DNA of 64,000 nucleotides from JAAFHB01 sp037133495 (lineage in GTDB: Bacteria; Bacteroidota; Bacteroidia; Bacteroidales; Prolixibacteraceae), in assembly GCA_037133495.1 (NCBI GenBank), contig JBAXOA010000001.1, positions 62,001 to 126,000 of the forward strand, in the 5' to 3' direction. The notes beneath the pieces were generated by a model. That model did not search any database and was not told the DNA's origin. It worked only from the letters and a program-made list of their open reading frames with translations. Position 1 is the stretch's first letter, and the number at the start of each line of letters is the position of its first letter. The position numbers and the translations under genes are program-made. Below, piece after piece: positions 18,233 through 26,389 of the stretch.

Positions 18233-18757
18233 TCACCGAATATGGAGATTCGTCAGCCATTGGGCAATGACAGTAGCTTCAGGAGCAAGATTGTGCTGTT
18301 CAAGATCACCGGTTTTGGTAAGAATTACTTCACGGCAAATATTTTGGGGATCGGTTGTATCGGGAATAATAATTTTACAAATGATCGCACCCATATCGGC
18401 TCCCCGCTGAACAGGTTCGCTCATCTTAGCTGAAATTGCTGCAGCAGCAAGATGTTGATAATGTGCAATATCTGCTAACGGAATAAGGGTGTCGGCCTTT
18501 ACTGAGGCAGAAATATTTTTCAAGAAATCTGCAGAAGATATTTTATCCCCACTTGCAAATACCCAGGGAGTAGATTTGCTAAAAGAATATACTGCTCCCA
18601 AAGGGGTGATTGTAAATCCGGAATGACCGAAACCCCATGCATAGTTCACATATTCGTACTGGAAATAATATGCAGCCGTTTTCTCTTCATTTTGAGTGGT
18701 TTCACACGAAATCAGCAGAGAATGAACTAAAAACAATAAAAAATATGCCCTTCCCAT
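18233..18757 (-). CDS. Lipoprotein of unknown function
   Basis: This 174-residue protein is not recognised. It has a lipobox (LLISC, C18) and would be lipid-anchored outside the inner membrane. The mature part contains an aromatic stretch (AYYFQYEYVNYAWGFGHSGF) followed by a mixed region without obvious catalytic motifs; one cysteine remains in IICKI and one in NICRE. It lies between the DedA gene and the serpin on the same strand, 29 bp after the serpin stop, so it may be cotranscribed with the serpin. No function is proposed. Confidence 0.7.
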   Translation of the reverse strand: MGRAYFLLFLVHSLLISCETTQNEEKTAAYYFQYEYVNYAWGFGHSGFTITPLGAVYSFSKSTPWVFASGDKISSADFLKNISASVKADTLIPLADIAHYQHLAAAAISAKMSEPVQRGADMGAIICKIIIPDTTDPQNICREVILTKTGDLEQHNLAPEATVIAQWLTNLHIR

Positions 18758-18786
18758 TTTTAACTATTCAATTACAATAAAATTGT

Positions 18787-20019
18787 TCAATTCGATAATA
18801 ACGGATTTTCAACCTTGCCTGCGAAAAGAATTGCGCCGGTATCGCTTTCGGTTATGAAGAAGAGGAAAGGCCGGTTTGCATGAAATTCCGGTCCGCCGGG
18901 ACCTATACTGGTCACACCGATACCAACAGAAGTAGCGGCAGCAGCCTCAGTTCCCTCTTCATTTACATCTACAAAGGTTTTATGTTTCACTTTGGTAATA
19001 AAAAGGTGATCGGCGCTATTCATCCTTGAAAAATCAGCCAGGCTTTCAGAGAACGCCACCGACATTCCAAGCGACGAAAGGATATCTTTAAGCTCGCTCT
19101 CCCATGTAAATTTAAACCTCGGCACCCACACATCGACCTTTGGTGTTGCGGTCAGCGCGACCTTGAGGGTTTCCCAGGAAGCAGAGGTCATTTGCTCCAT
19201 AATCTGGTCCGGGGATTTTCCAATATCAGGAAGAACCAAAACCATTCCGAATTTCCCGCGTCCATAAGGCATTTTCAAGGCTTCATAACCGCTCTGCACC
19301 GAAAACCCAAACGACTCTTTTATCTTCATAAAAGGAATATTTACAGAGGCTCCGCTGGAAAGGGTAAACACTTCTTCCTGAGTACGCGATTTATCAAACT
19401 GAACCTTCCATTTTCCATTGAAATAAATCGCATTGATCAGAAACATTATTTCGTCGGCTGATATCTGATCAAGAATCTTCGGGATCTTTGCATTTGTTTT
19501 ATCGCTCACCCAGCTGTTAATGGTGTTTAATGCCGCAGAATTGAAATCAAGTTTCTCAATGCGTGCATCATAATATTTCTGATTGGTGACTATAAAGGGC
19601 TCCAGTATTGGATAACTTTTTTTAATCCATATCGAATTAGCCACATTCATAATCACATTTGGATCAGCCTTTTTAAGGGCTGTCACCAGATCCAGATAAA
19701 TCTGGTTAATCTCATCAACCGATAGTCCGTTAAGACCCAAAGTGTTGATCATATCTGTTTTAGTTTTTCCATCAGCACCATTAAGCGTCATCGAAAGAGC
19801 CAGCGAAATACTTAACGGGGATACCATCACATTATGACCCTGACTATCAGGAATTTTTTTAAATAAGCTAAATGTAAACGAGTTATCCGCACTGACCAAC
19901 TGCATAGATTTTTGTGTCAATACGATATCAGGTGGCAGAGGGTCAGGTGAAACTTTGCTGGTACATTGTGCACCAGACAAGGTAATAAGAAGTAAAAGTG
20001 CTGCAATTTTTGTTTTCAT
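18787..20019 (-). CDS. Serpin-family serine protease inhibitor, lipoprotein
   Basis: The frame is open to 20061, but the start at 20019 (MKTKIAALLLLITLSGAQC) gives a lipoprotein signal, so about 410 residues are expected. The fold marks of serpins are present: NVMVSPLSISLALSMTLNGADGKT, a FLINAIYFNGKWK stretch, and the hinge DVNEEGTEAAAATS, whose small residues allow loop insertion as in inhibitory members; the end FLFFITESDTGAILFAGKV matches the serpin C-terminus. Aligned with antitrypsin by eye, P1 falls near the VTS triplet, which would suit elastase-like proteases. Anchored bacterial serpins probably protect the envelope from foreign or own proteases. Confidence 0.93.
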   Translation of the reverse strand: MKTKIAALLLLITLSGAQCTSKVSPDPLPPDIVLTQKSMQLVSADNSFTFSLFKKIPDSQGHNVMVSPLSISLALSMTLNGADGKTKTDMINTLGLNGLSVDEINQIYLDLVTALKKADPNVIMNVANSIWIKKSYPILEPFIVTNQKYYDARIEKLDFNSAALNTINSWVSDKTNAKIPKILDQISADEIMFLINAIYFNGKWKVQFDKSRTQEEVFTLSSGASVNIPFMKIKESFGFSVQSGYEALKMPYGRGKFGMVLVLPDIGKSPDQIMEQMTSASWETLKVALTATPKVDVWVPRFKFTWESELKDILSSLGMSVAFSESLADFSRMNSADHLFITKVKHKTFVDVNEEGTEAAAATSVGIGVTSIGPGGPEFHANRPFLFFITESDTGAILFAGKVENPLLSN

Positions 20020-20189
20020 TTCAGTACAGTTAAAATAAATGTAAAAATTCATCTCTGACATCAGATGAGGAATCTTAAATTAAAGTTGCAACATTTTTAA
20101 TGATAACGCAACCAATTTGACAAAAAAATTCATCTTTCCATTGAAAGTATCTGTATGGAAGATTGTTGAGCCTGGAAATGGTGAAAATA

Positions 20190-20233
20190 CGTTGAAAAAT
20201 CCTTATGCTGACAATTTTTCAACGCTTATAAGC
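20190..20233. promoter_or_regulatory. Inverted repeats upstream of the ECF sigma gene
   Basis: An 11-bp perfect inverted repeat (CGTTGAAAAAT at 20190-20200, ATTTTTCAACG at 20214-20224) is directly followed by the 10-nt palindrome GCTTATAAGC (20224-20233). The site lies in the divergent region between the serpin and the sigma factor, about 100 bp before the sigma start. It could be an operator or an RNA hairpin; the T-rich stretch after it also allows an attenuator. Confidence 0.4.
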
Positions 20234-20328
20234 TTCTTTTTTGTTCTTTAACATTCTTTAAAATTATAGATGCGAATTTTGATGTTCCTTCGAGCCTGAT
20301 TTTTGTTGTGTTCAATTAAAAACAATTT

Positions 20329-20889
20329 GTGACGAATCTCGAAGAAATAATACGAAAATGTGCATCTGGCAACAGAAAAGCCCAAACTGTACTGTACAAT
20401 TACTTTGCCTCAAAAATGTACGGTGTCTGTCTGCGCTATTCAAAAGATGCCACGGAAGCCGAAGACAACCTTCAGGATGGATTTATTCGTGTTTTTACAA
20501 AGATCAATCAATATGGATTCAAGGGATCATTCGAAGGTTGGATGCGTCGCATAATGGTCAATACTTCGCTTGAGAAATTTCGCAAAAACAATCATCTTTA
20601 TCCGGTAGAGGATATGATGATTTTCGAAAGTATTCAATACGAAGAAGATACCTTGTCGGCAATTTCCGCAGATGATCTGCTAAAGATGATTCAGGAGCTT
20701 CCGCCTCGCTACAGAATGGTATTCAATCTTTATGCCATCGAAGGATATACACATCAGGAGATTGCTAAAACAATGGAGATCAATGAAGGAACCTCCAAGT
20801 CTAATCTCTCCAGAGCAAGAGTGATCCTTCAAAAAAAGGTAATACAAAATTTTGGATTTGAGAAAAATACAATGAAGACGATGCTATGA
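20329..20889 (+). CDS. ECF-type RNA polymerase sigma factor
   Basis: A 186-residue sigma-70 factor of the extracytoplasmic function group. Region 2 (about 10-90) includes SKDATEAEDNLQDGFIRVF and EGWMRRIMVNTSLEKFR; region 4 (about 110-165) has ELPPRYRMVFNLYAIEGYTHQEIA, a typical -35 recognition helix. Translation starts at GTG 20329, the only start that keeps all of region 2. The stop codon overlaps the ATG of the next gene (ATGA), so the two are translationally coupled, as is usual for a sigma factor and its regulator. The envelope signal and regulon are unknown. Confidence 0.92.
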   Translation: MTNLEEIIRKCASGNRKAQTVLYNYFASKMYGVCLRYSKDATEAEDNLQDGFIRVFTKINQYGFKGSFEGWMRRIMVNTSLEKFRKNNHLYPVEDMMIFESIQYEEDTLSAISADDLLKMIQELPPRYRMVFNLYAIEGYTHQEIAKTMEINEGTSKSNLSRARVILQKKVIQNFGFEKNTMKTML

Positions 20890-22322
20890 CGACTGGAAGA
20901 AAAGATATAGACCAATTATTTCGTGAGAAATTGGGGGACTACGAAAAAGCTCCTCCCATATTTCTTTTGTCAAATATCCAGAGTTCACTTAGTTCAAATC
21001 GTCGCGTTCAGAAATTGTTCATATTAAAAACCGCTGTTGTTGCAGCCTCAATCATCGTTGCCTTTCTTGCCGGATGGCAGATGACCGGTTCAAATGACAC
21101 AAATATTTCAAAGCCATTAGGCGCTTCAACACCGGTAATCATGAATAATACTGCACCATCCTCAGTTAAAGATAATTCCGGTGATTCAGAGGATGTGACG
21201 AACAGCAACCTCAAATCAGGGGCTGTCGATCGCTCCAACAATCTGAACACGACTTCAAGCCCAAATATTTCTTCATTTGCAGCTTTTGCGGCAAACACTT
21301 CGTTCATCAGAAATGATAATCATCTGGCAACTCCAAAATCCGAAGAACTGGTACTCTCCAATACCGAAAAAGAATTCCTCGATAAATTTCAGAATCACTT
21401 AAAACTGGTGAAAAAATTTACGGATTGGATTGCATCCTCAATTAGAAAAGACAGCATTTCAATTGGAAGCTACGAATCAAAATCTTTAGCTCTTACTAAT
21501 TACAAACCTGTTAATACGGATAATTCTGTTTCTTCGTCTGCAAATAATTCACACAGAATCAATTCTTCCAAATGGATTCTTAAAGCCGAACTATCACCTG
21601 TTTTTAATAGTCAGATCCAAAATAACGCATCAAAAACGGGAGATCAGTCCGGGAGTTCTCAAGGTTATACTTCTCAGTGGACTACCGCAGAGAACACTTT
21701 CGCCGGAGGGGTAGTTGCGGGGTATAAAATTGGGAAACGGCTTATTATTAAGTCAGGAGTCGCTTATAACAACATCCGTCAGACAACCCGCAATACTGAT
21801 TTTACAGGAGTAAATTCAATGTCAGATCAACCGGGAAATTCAACTATTGCATTTACTCCTTCCGGACAGGTCAGAATAACCAAAACAGCTGAATCTCTTA
21901 ATGATGCTATTTTAAAATCAAATTCTCAATTCAACAGTACGGCAAATTATTCGGATGCCGGTGTTTTGAAGCAGAATATTGAATTTATCGAAATCCCGTT
22001 ACAAGCAACCTATCAATTAATTAACCGGAAAGTAGAAATCGGCCTCACAGGGGGATTTAGCACTAATATTCTAATTGGCAATAATGCGTTGCTATTCGAT
22101 TACGGGAATTTGACAGGTAGCGGTGAAACATCTAATTTACGCAAAGTTGTCTATTCAGGAGCAGTTGGACTAGAGGTTGGTTATGCGATCAATGACAGGA
22201 TCACTCTTACAGTCGAACCACGCCTGAAACACTATATCAATTCCTTAAATACAAGTAAAACTGTTGATTTTAAACCCTTTCAGATGGGAATAGCTACAGG
22301 CCTGATCTACTCGTTCAATTAA
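20886..22322 (+). CDS. Putative anti-sigma-like membrane protein with C-terminal beta-barrel domain
   Basis: A 478-residue protein with an unusual build. Residues 1-43 are polar and cytoplasmic (DIDQLFREKLGDYEKAPP), 45-66 form one hydrophobic span, about 70-230 are Ser/Asn-rich and probably disordered, and about 230-478 look like an outer-membrane-type beta barrel ending in GIATGLIYSFN. The start overlaps the ECF sigma stop by 4 bp, suggesting that the N-terminus holds the sigma factor and the exported part senses the envelope. The N-terminus recalls short anti-sigma segments of Bacteroidota. Whether the barrel inserts in the outer membrane while tethered to the inner membrane is unknown. Confidence 0.7.
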   Translation: MTTGRKDIDQLFREKLGDYEKAPPIFLLSNIQSSLSSNRRVQKLFILKTAVVAASIIVAFLAGWQMTGSNDTNISKPLGASTPVIMNNTAPSSVKDNSGDSEDVTNSNLKSGAVDRSNNLNTTSSPNISSFAAFAANTSFIRNDNHLATPKSEELVLSNTEKEFLDKFQNHLKLVKKFTDWIASSIRKDSISIGSYESKSLALTNYKPVNTDNSVSSSANNSHRINSSKWILKAELSPVFNSQIQNNASKTGDQSGSSQGYTSQWTTAENTFAGGVVAGYKIGKRLIIKSGVAYNNIRQTTRNTDFTGVNSMSDQPGNSTIAFTPSGQVRITKTAESLNDAILKSNSQFNSTANYSDAGVLKQNIEFIEIPLQATYQLINRKVEIGLTGGFSTNILIGNNALLFDYGNLTGSGETSNLRKVVYSGAVGLEVGYAINDRITLTVEPRLKHYINSLNTSKTVDFKPFQMGIATGLIYSFN

Positions 22323-22337
22323 GTTCGTTATCCGGCA

Positions 22338-22368
22338 TTGGATTAGACCTCAAAAACAACTAACTTTG
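22338..22368 (+). promoter_or_regulatory. Promoter for the lytic transglycosylase gene
   Basis: TTG (22338-22340) and TAACTTTG (22361-22368) with a 20-bp spacer match the Bacteroidota consensus. The ATG at 22391 lies 22 bp after the -7 box, so the leader is short. Confidence 0.65.
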
Positions 22369-22390
22369 CGGGCTTAATTGATGCAATATT

Positions 22391-23368
22391 ATGGAAGATA
22401 AAAACTCCTTAAACAATAAGTTCAGCCTATCAAAAATATTGATTTTCTTTTCAATAATCGCCATTAGTGTGATCATCGGCGGACTCTTCTTTAATTCACA
22501 ATCTCCAGGGGTGCAGAATCGGGTTCTTCAGACTCCTGCCGGGCCTCAGGAGGTCTATTTCACTGTGGCACAAATACCTGACAAGCTTGAATTTGCCGGC
22601 GAACCTGTTCCTCTTGCAAATTTTGATGTCCTTGAATCGCTTGACCGCGAACTGCTGAGTATTGCCAATTTTCATTCTCAGGCTCTGCTCTATCTTAAAA
22701 AAAGCACCCGCTATTTTACGGTTATTGAACCCATTCTCAAAAAAAATGAAGTCCCCGATGATTTCAAATTTCTTGCCCTTGCCGAAAGCGGTTTTCTCGA
22801 TAAGATAGTCTCTCCCGCCGGGGCTGTTGGAATATGGCAGTTTATGAAAAGCGCTGCCATCGAAAACGGACTTGAAGTTAACGATGAAGTTGACGAACGT
22901 TATCACATCGAAAAATCGACTGAAGCGGCCTGCAAATTCTTAAAGAATTCATTCGCGAAATACGGAAACTGGACGCTGGTAGCTGCTTCTTTTAATGCTG
23001 GCCTCGGTGGCCTGAACAAGCAGATCGACTTGCAGGAAAGCAAAAGTTATTATGATCTGTTGCTCAATGAAGAAACATCAAGGTATCTTTTTCGGATACT
23101 TGCCTTGAAACTTGTGATCGGTACACCTGAAAAATACGGATTCAAAGTGAGCGAACCTGAGAAATATCCTATTGTGCCTGTCAGCGAACTTAAAGTAACC
23201 GGAAGCATAAATAATTTTACTCATTTTGCCAGAGCCAATAACATCAACTACAAATTATTCAAGCAATTCAATCCATGGCTTCGTCAGACCTACCTGAAGA
23301 ACCCAAAGAAAAAAACGTATGTTGTAAGGATTCCGGAAGCCGGGAAATACCGCCAATTTATCGATTAA
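22391..23368 (+). CDS. Membrane-anchored lytic transglycosylase, MltD/SLT-like
   Basis: A 325-residue protein with an N-terminal membrane span or uncleaved signal (about 13-33). The central SLT-type lysozyme-like domain (about 105-250) carries the catalytic glutamate E132 in ALAESGF, then SPAGAVGIWQFM and a VAASFNAGLGGL segment typical of family 1 transglycosylases. The C-terminus (about 270-325) has a LysM-like run (FARANNINYKLFKQFNPWL) but only one, so peptidoglycan binding is weaker than in MltD with several LysM repeats. It cuts glycan strands during cell-wall turnover. It lies alone between the sigma operon and uvrA. Confidence 0.88.
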   Translation: MEDKNSLNNKFSLSKILIFFSIIAISVIIGGLFFNSQSPGVQNRVLQTPAGPQEVYFTVAQIPDKLEFAGEPVPLANFDVLESLDRELLSIANFHSQALLYLKKSTRYFTVIEPILKKNEVPDDFKFLALAESGFLDKIVSPAGAVGIWQFMKSAAIENGLEVNDEVDERYHIEKSTEAACKFLKNSFAKYGNWTLVAASFNAGLGGLNKQIDLQESKSYYDLLLNEETSRYLFRILALKLVIGTPEKYGFKVSEPEKYPIVPVSELKVTGSINNFTHFARANNINYKLFKQFNPWLRQTYLKNPKKKTYVVRIPEAGKYRQFID

Positions 23369-23440
23369 AACTCTGCTGGCCTGGATTAAGTAACAGAAAT
23401 GATTTATGTCGAAATTAATTTTTTTTCACAAAATCCAAAT

Positions 23441-23502
23441 AATTCGTAATTCATTCCGCCAACTGGCGGACGTAATTCGTAATTCATAATTCATAATTAT
23501 TT
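23441..23502. repeat. Dispersed palindromic repeat, copy 3
   Basis: The core TCCGCCAACTGGCGGA (23455-23470) is flanked on both sides by AATTCGTAATTCAT-type words (TAATTCGTAATTCATAATTC to the right). It shares the core and flanks with the copies at 10.9 and 15.1 kb. It sits between the transglycosylase and uvrA, about 65 bp before the uvrA start. Confidence 0.7.
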
Positions 23503-23534
23503 TCCCCCTTTTGCCCTAAAGAAAGCATTGTAAC

Positions 23535-26360
23535 ATGGATGGAGATAACAAAATTGTTGTAAGAGGAGCGCGGGAGCATAACCTTAAAAATATCAATGTT
23601 GAAATACCTCGTAATCAACTGACTGTGATTACAGGGCTGAGTGGAAGCGGTAAATCTTCTCTGGCTTTTGATACCATCTATGCAGAAGGTCAGCGACGTT
23701 ACATCGAGACTTTCTCAGCTTATGCCCGTAGTTTTCTGGGAAATATGGAACGACCCGATGTTGACGAGATAACCGGATTAAGTCCTGTCATTTCGATTGA
23801 ACAAAAAACCACCAACAAAAATCCTCGTTCGACAGTGGGAACCGTCACCGAGATATATGATTTTCTCCGGTTGCTTTTTGCACGGGCCGGCGAAGCTTAT
23901 TCTTATAATACTGGTGAGAAAATGGTAAAATATACCGATGAGCAGATCATCAATCTCATCATTGAGAAGTTCAATGGTAAGAAAACAATGATTCTGGCGC
24001 CGGTAGTTCGCGGCCGCAAAGGCCACTACCGTGAACTCTTCGAACAGATCCGCAAAAAAGGATTTCTTTATGCCCGGGTGGACAATGAGATCCGTGAGAT
24101 GACGCATGGGTACAAGGTAGACAGGTATAAAAATCACCATATTGAGATGGTGATCGATAAGATTGTTGTGAACGAAGATGACCGTAAACGGTTGCGCGAC
24201 TCGGTCGATATCGCGATGAAACATGGGCAGGGAATTATTATGATCCTGGACGCTGAAACGGGCGACACCCGTTTCTTTTCACGTCATCTGATGTGTCCTG
24301 CAACCGGAATTTCCTACAACGACCCTGCACCCCACAGTTTTTCCTTTAATTCACCTCAGGGTGCCTGTCATAAATGCAACGGACTTGGTGAGATCACAGA
24401 GATCGATCAGGATAAAATGGTTCCTGACCCGACGCTATCGATTGCAAAGGGCGGAATTGCACCCTTAGGCCCTCAAAAGAACACAATGATTTTCTGGCAG
24501 ATAGAAGCCTTAGCCGAGAAATATGGATTCACACTGAAAACTCCTGTTGGAGAGATCTCTGACGAGGCGATCAATGCTATATTATATGGGACAGGCGAAA
24601 GAATTCAGTTAAAGAATTCACCACTAGGGAGTTCTATTGATTACATGATGACCTACGAGGGGATCGTCAAATACATCCTCAACGAAAAGGGAGATAACCA
24701 GTCCAAAACAGCACAGAAATGGGCCGATCAGTTTCATAAGAGCATGACCTGCCCTGAATGTAATGGACAAAGGCTGCAGAAAGAACCACTCCATTTTAAA
24801 ATCGACGGAAAAAATATCTCAGAATTGGCTAAGCTTGATATCTGCGAGCTTTCTGATTTCTTCGAAGAAATCGAGAGTCGCTTAAGCCCCAGGCAACTGC
24901 AGATTGCGACTGAAGTGATCAAAGAACTCCGAACACGGCTTCGTTTTCTAATCGATGTCGGGCTTACCTACCTCTCGCTTGACCGTCCTGCAGGAACCCT
25001 TTCGGGTGGCGAATCGCAGCGAATAAGGCTCGCCACACAGATCGGTTCGCAGCTAGTTAATGTACTTTATATTCTCGACGAACCAAGTATTGGTTTGCAT
25101 CACCGCGATAATTTACGATTGATCAACTCATTGCAACAACTGCGGGATACAGGTAATTCAGTGGTAGTGGTAGAACACGACCGCGACATGATGTTACAAG
25201 CCGATTACCTGATCGACATGGGACCAATGGCCGGTATTCATGGTGGAGAGATTGTGGCAGCAGGTGTCCCTTCTGAAGTGCTTAAACATAATACCCTCAC
25301 CGCTCAGTATCTGACAGGAAAAAGAAAAATAGATATCCCGGACATTCGCCGGCCAGGCAATGGCAAATCATTAATCATCAAAGGAGCATCCGGAAATAAT
25401 CTGAAGAATATTGACGTAGCATTTCCCCTTGGAAAACTGATCTGCGTCACCGGCGTTTCCGGAAGTGGTAAATCAACTCTGATAAATGAAACACTTCAGC
25501 CTATTTTAAGTCAGTATTTTTATAAATCACTGCTCGATCCACTAGCCTATCATTCCATTGAAGGGATCGAAAATATCGATAAGGTGGTGCAGGTCGATCA
25601 ATCACCTATCGGAAGGACTCCACGCTCCAATCCAGTCACATATACCGGTGTTTTCACTGATATCCGCAATCTCTTCACCCTTCTGCCGGAGGCAAAAATC
25701 AGAGGTTACAAACCCGGCCGTTTTTCATTTAATGTGAAAGGGGGACGTTGCGAGGCGTGTGAAGGCGCCGGAATGAAAGTGATTGAGATGAATTTTCTCC
25801 CTGACGTGTATGTTCATTGTGATAAATGTAATGGTAAACGATACAATCGTGAAACCCTGGAAGTACGTTTTAAAGGAAAATCGATCAGCGATGTGCTTGA
25901 TATGACTATTAATCAAGGAGTTGAGTTCTTCGAGAGCATACCTGCCATAGTTCACAGATTACGAACTCTGCAAGAAGTTGGACTTGGCTATATCACATTG
26001 GGACAGTCATCTACGACACTCTCAGGGGGTGAGTCACAGCGTGTAAAACTAGCAACAGAGCTGAGCAAACGGGACACAGGAATGACCCTTTATATTTTGG
26101 ATGAACCCACAACAGGACTCCATTTTGAAGATATTCGTGTATTGCTTGAGGTGCTGAATAAATTGGTGGGGAAAGGAAATACTGTTATTGTAATAGAGCA
26201 TAACATGGAAGTCATTAAGGTAGCTGATCATATTATAGATATTGGACCTGAGGGTGGCAAAGACGGCGGACGTTTATTATGCAGTGGTTCCCCCGAAGAA
26301 ATTATAAGTCTGGATCAGTCATATACTGCCCGGTATTTGAAAGAAGAGATGAGAGGATAA
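23535..26360 (+). CDS. uvrA: UvrABC excinuclease subunit A
   Basis: A full-length 941-residue UvrA, the damage-sensing ATPase of nucleotide excision repair. Two ABC ATPase halves are present, with Walker A loops GLSGSGKSS near the N-terminus and GVSGSGKST in the second half, two signature motifs LSGGESQR, and Walker B segments ILDEPSIGLH and ILDEPTTGLH. Zinc-binding cysteine sets occur as CPATG..CHKCNG, CPECNGQR and CEACEGAG..CDKCNGKR. The MERPDVDEITGLSPVISIEQK region is typical. The other Uvr genes are not in the window. The S8 peptidase follows after 29 bp. Confidence 0.98.
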   Translation: MDGDNKIVVRGAREHNLKNINVEIPRNQLTVITGLSGSGKSSLAFDTIYAEGQRRYIETFSAYARSFLGNMERPDVDEITGLSPVISIEQKTTNKNPRSTVGTVTEIYDFLRLLFARAGEAYSYNTGEKMVKYTDEQIINLIIEKFNGKKTMILAPVVRGRKGHYRELFEQIRKKGFLYARVDNEIREMTHGYKVDRYKNHHIEMVIDKIVVNEDDRKRLRDSVDIAMKHGQGIIMILDAETGDTRFFSRHLMCPATGISYNDPAPHSFSFNSPQGACHKCNGLGEITEIDQDKMVPDPTLSIAKGGIAPLGPQKNTMIFWQIEALAEKYGFTLKTPVGEISDEAINAILYGTGERIQLKNSPLGSSIDYMMTYEGIVKYILNEKGDNQSKTAQKWADQFHKSMTCPECNGQRLQKEPLHFKIDGKNISELAKLDICELSDFFEEIESRLSPRQLQIATEVIKELRTRLRFLIDVGLTYLSLDRPAGTLSGGESQRIRLATQIGSQLVNVLYILDEPSIGLHHRDNLRLINSLQQLRDTGNSVVVVEHDRDMMLQADYLIDMGPMAGIHGGEIVAAGVPSEVLKHNTLTAQYLTGKRKIDIPDIRRPGNGKSLIIKGASGNNLKNIDVAFPLGKLICVTGVSGSGKSTLINETLQPILSQYFYKSLLDPLAYHSIEGIENIDKVVQVDQSPIGRTPRSNPVTYTGVFTDIRNLFTLLPEAKIRGYKPGRFSFNVKGGRCEACEGAGMKVIEMNFLPDVYVHCDKCNGKRYNRETLEVRFKGKSISDVLDMTINQGVEFFESIPAIVHRLRTLQEVGLGYITLGQSSTTLSGGESQRVKLATELSKRDTGMTLYILDEPTTGLHFEDIRVLLEVLNKLVGKGNTVIVIEHNMEVIKVADHIIDIGPEGGKDGGRLLCSGSPEEIISLDQSYTARYLKEEMRG

Positions 26361-26370
26361 TTACCTTTGA
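26336..26370 (+). promoter_or_regulatory. Candidate promoter for the S8 peptidase gene
   Basis: TTTG (26336-26339, inside the end of uvrA) and TACCTTTG (26363-26370) are 23 bp apart, at the upper limit of accepted spacing. The box lies 20 bp before the ATG at 26390, so the peptidase may be expressed separately from uvrA. Confidence 0.5.
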
Positions 26371-26389
26371 TGAATAAAATAATATTCAG

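Noticed and set aside
18787..20061. Serpin start at 20061
   Set aside because: The first 14 residues are not part of a signal peptide; the Met at 20019 begins a clean lipoprotein leader.
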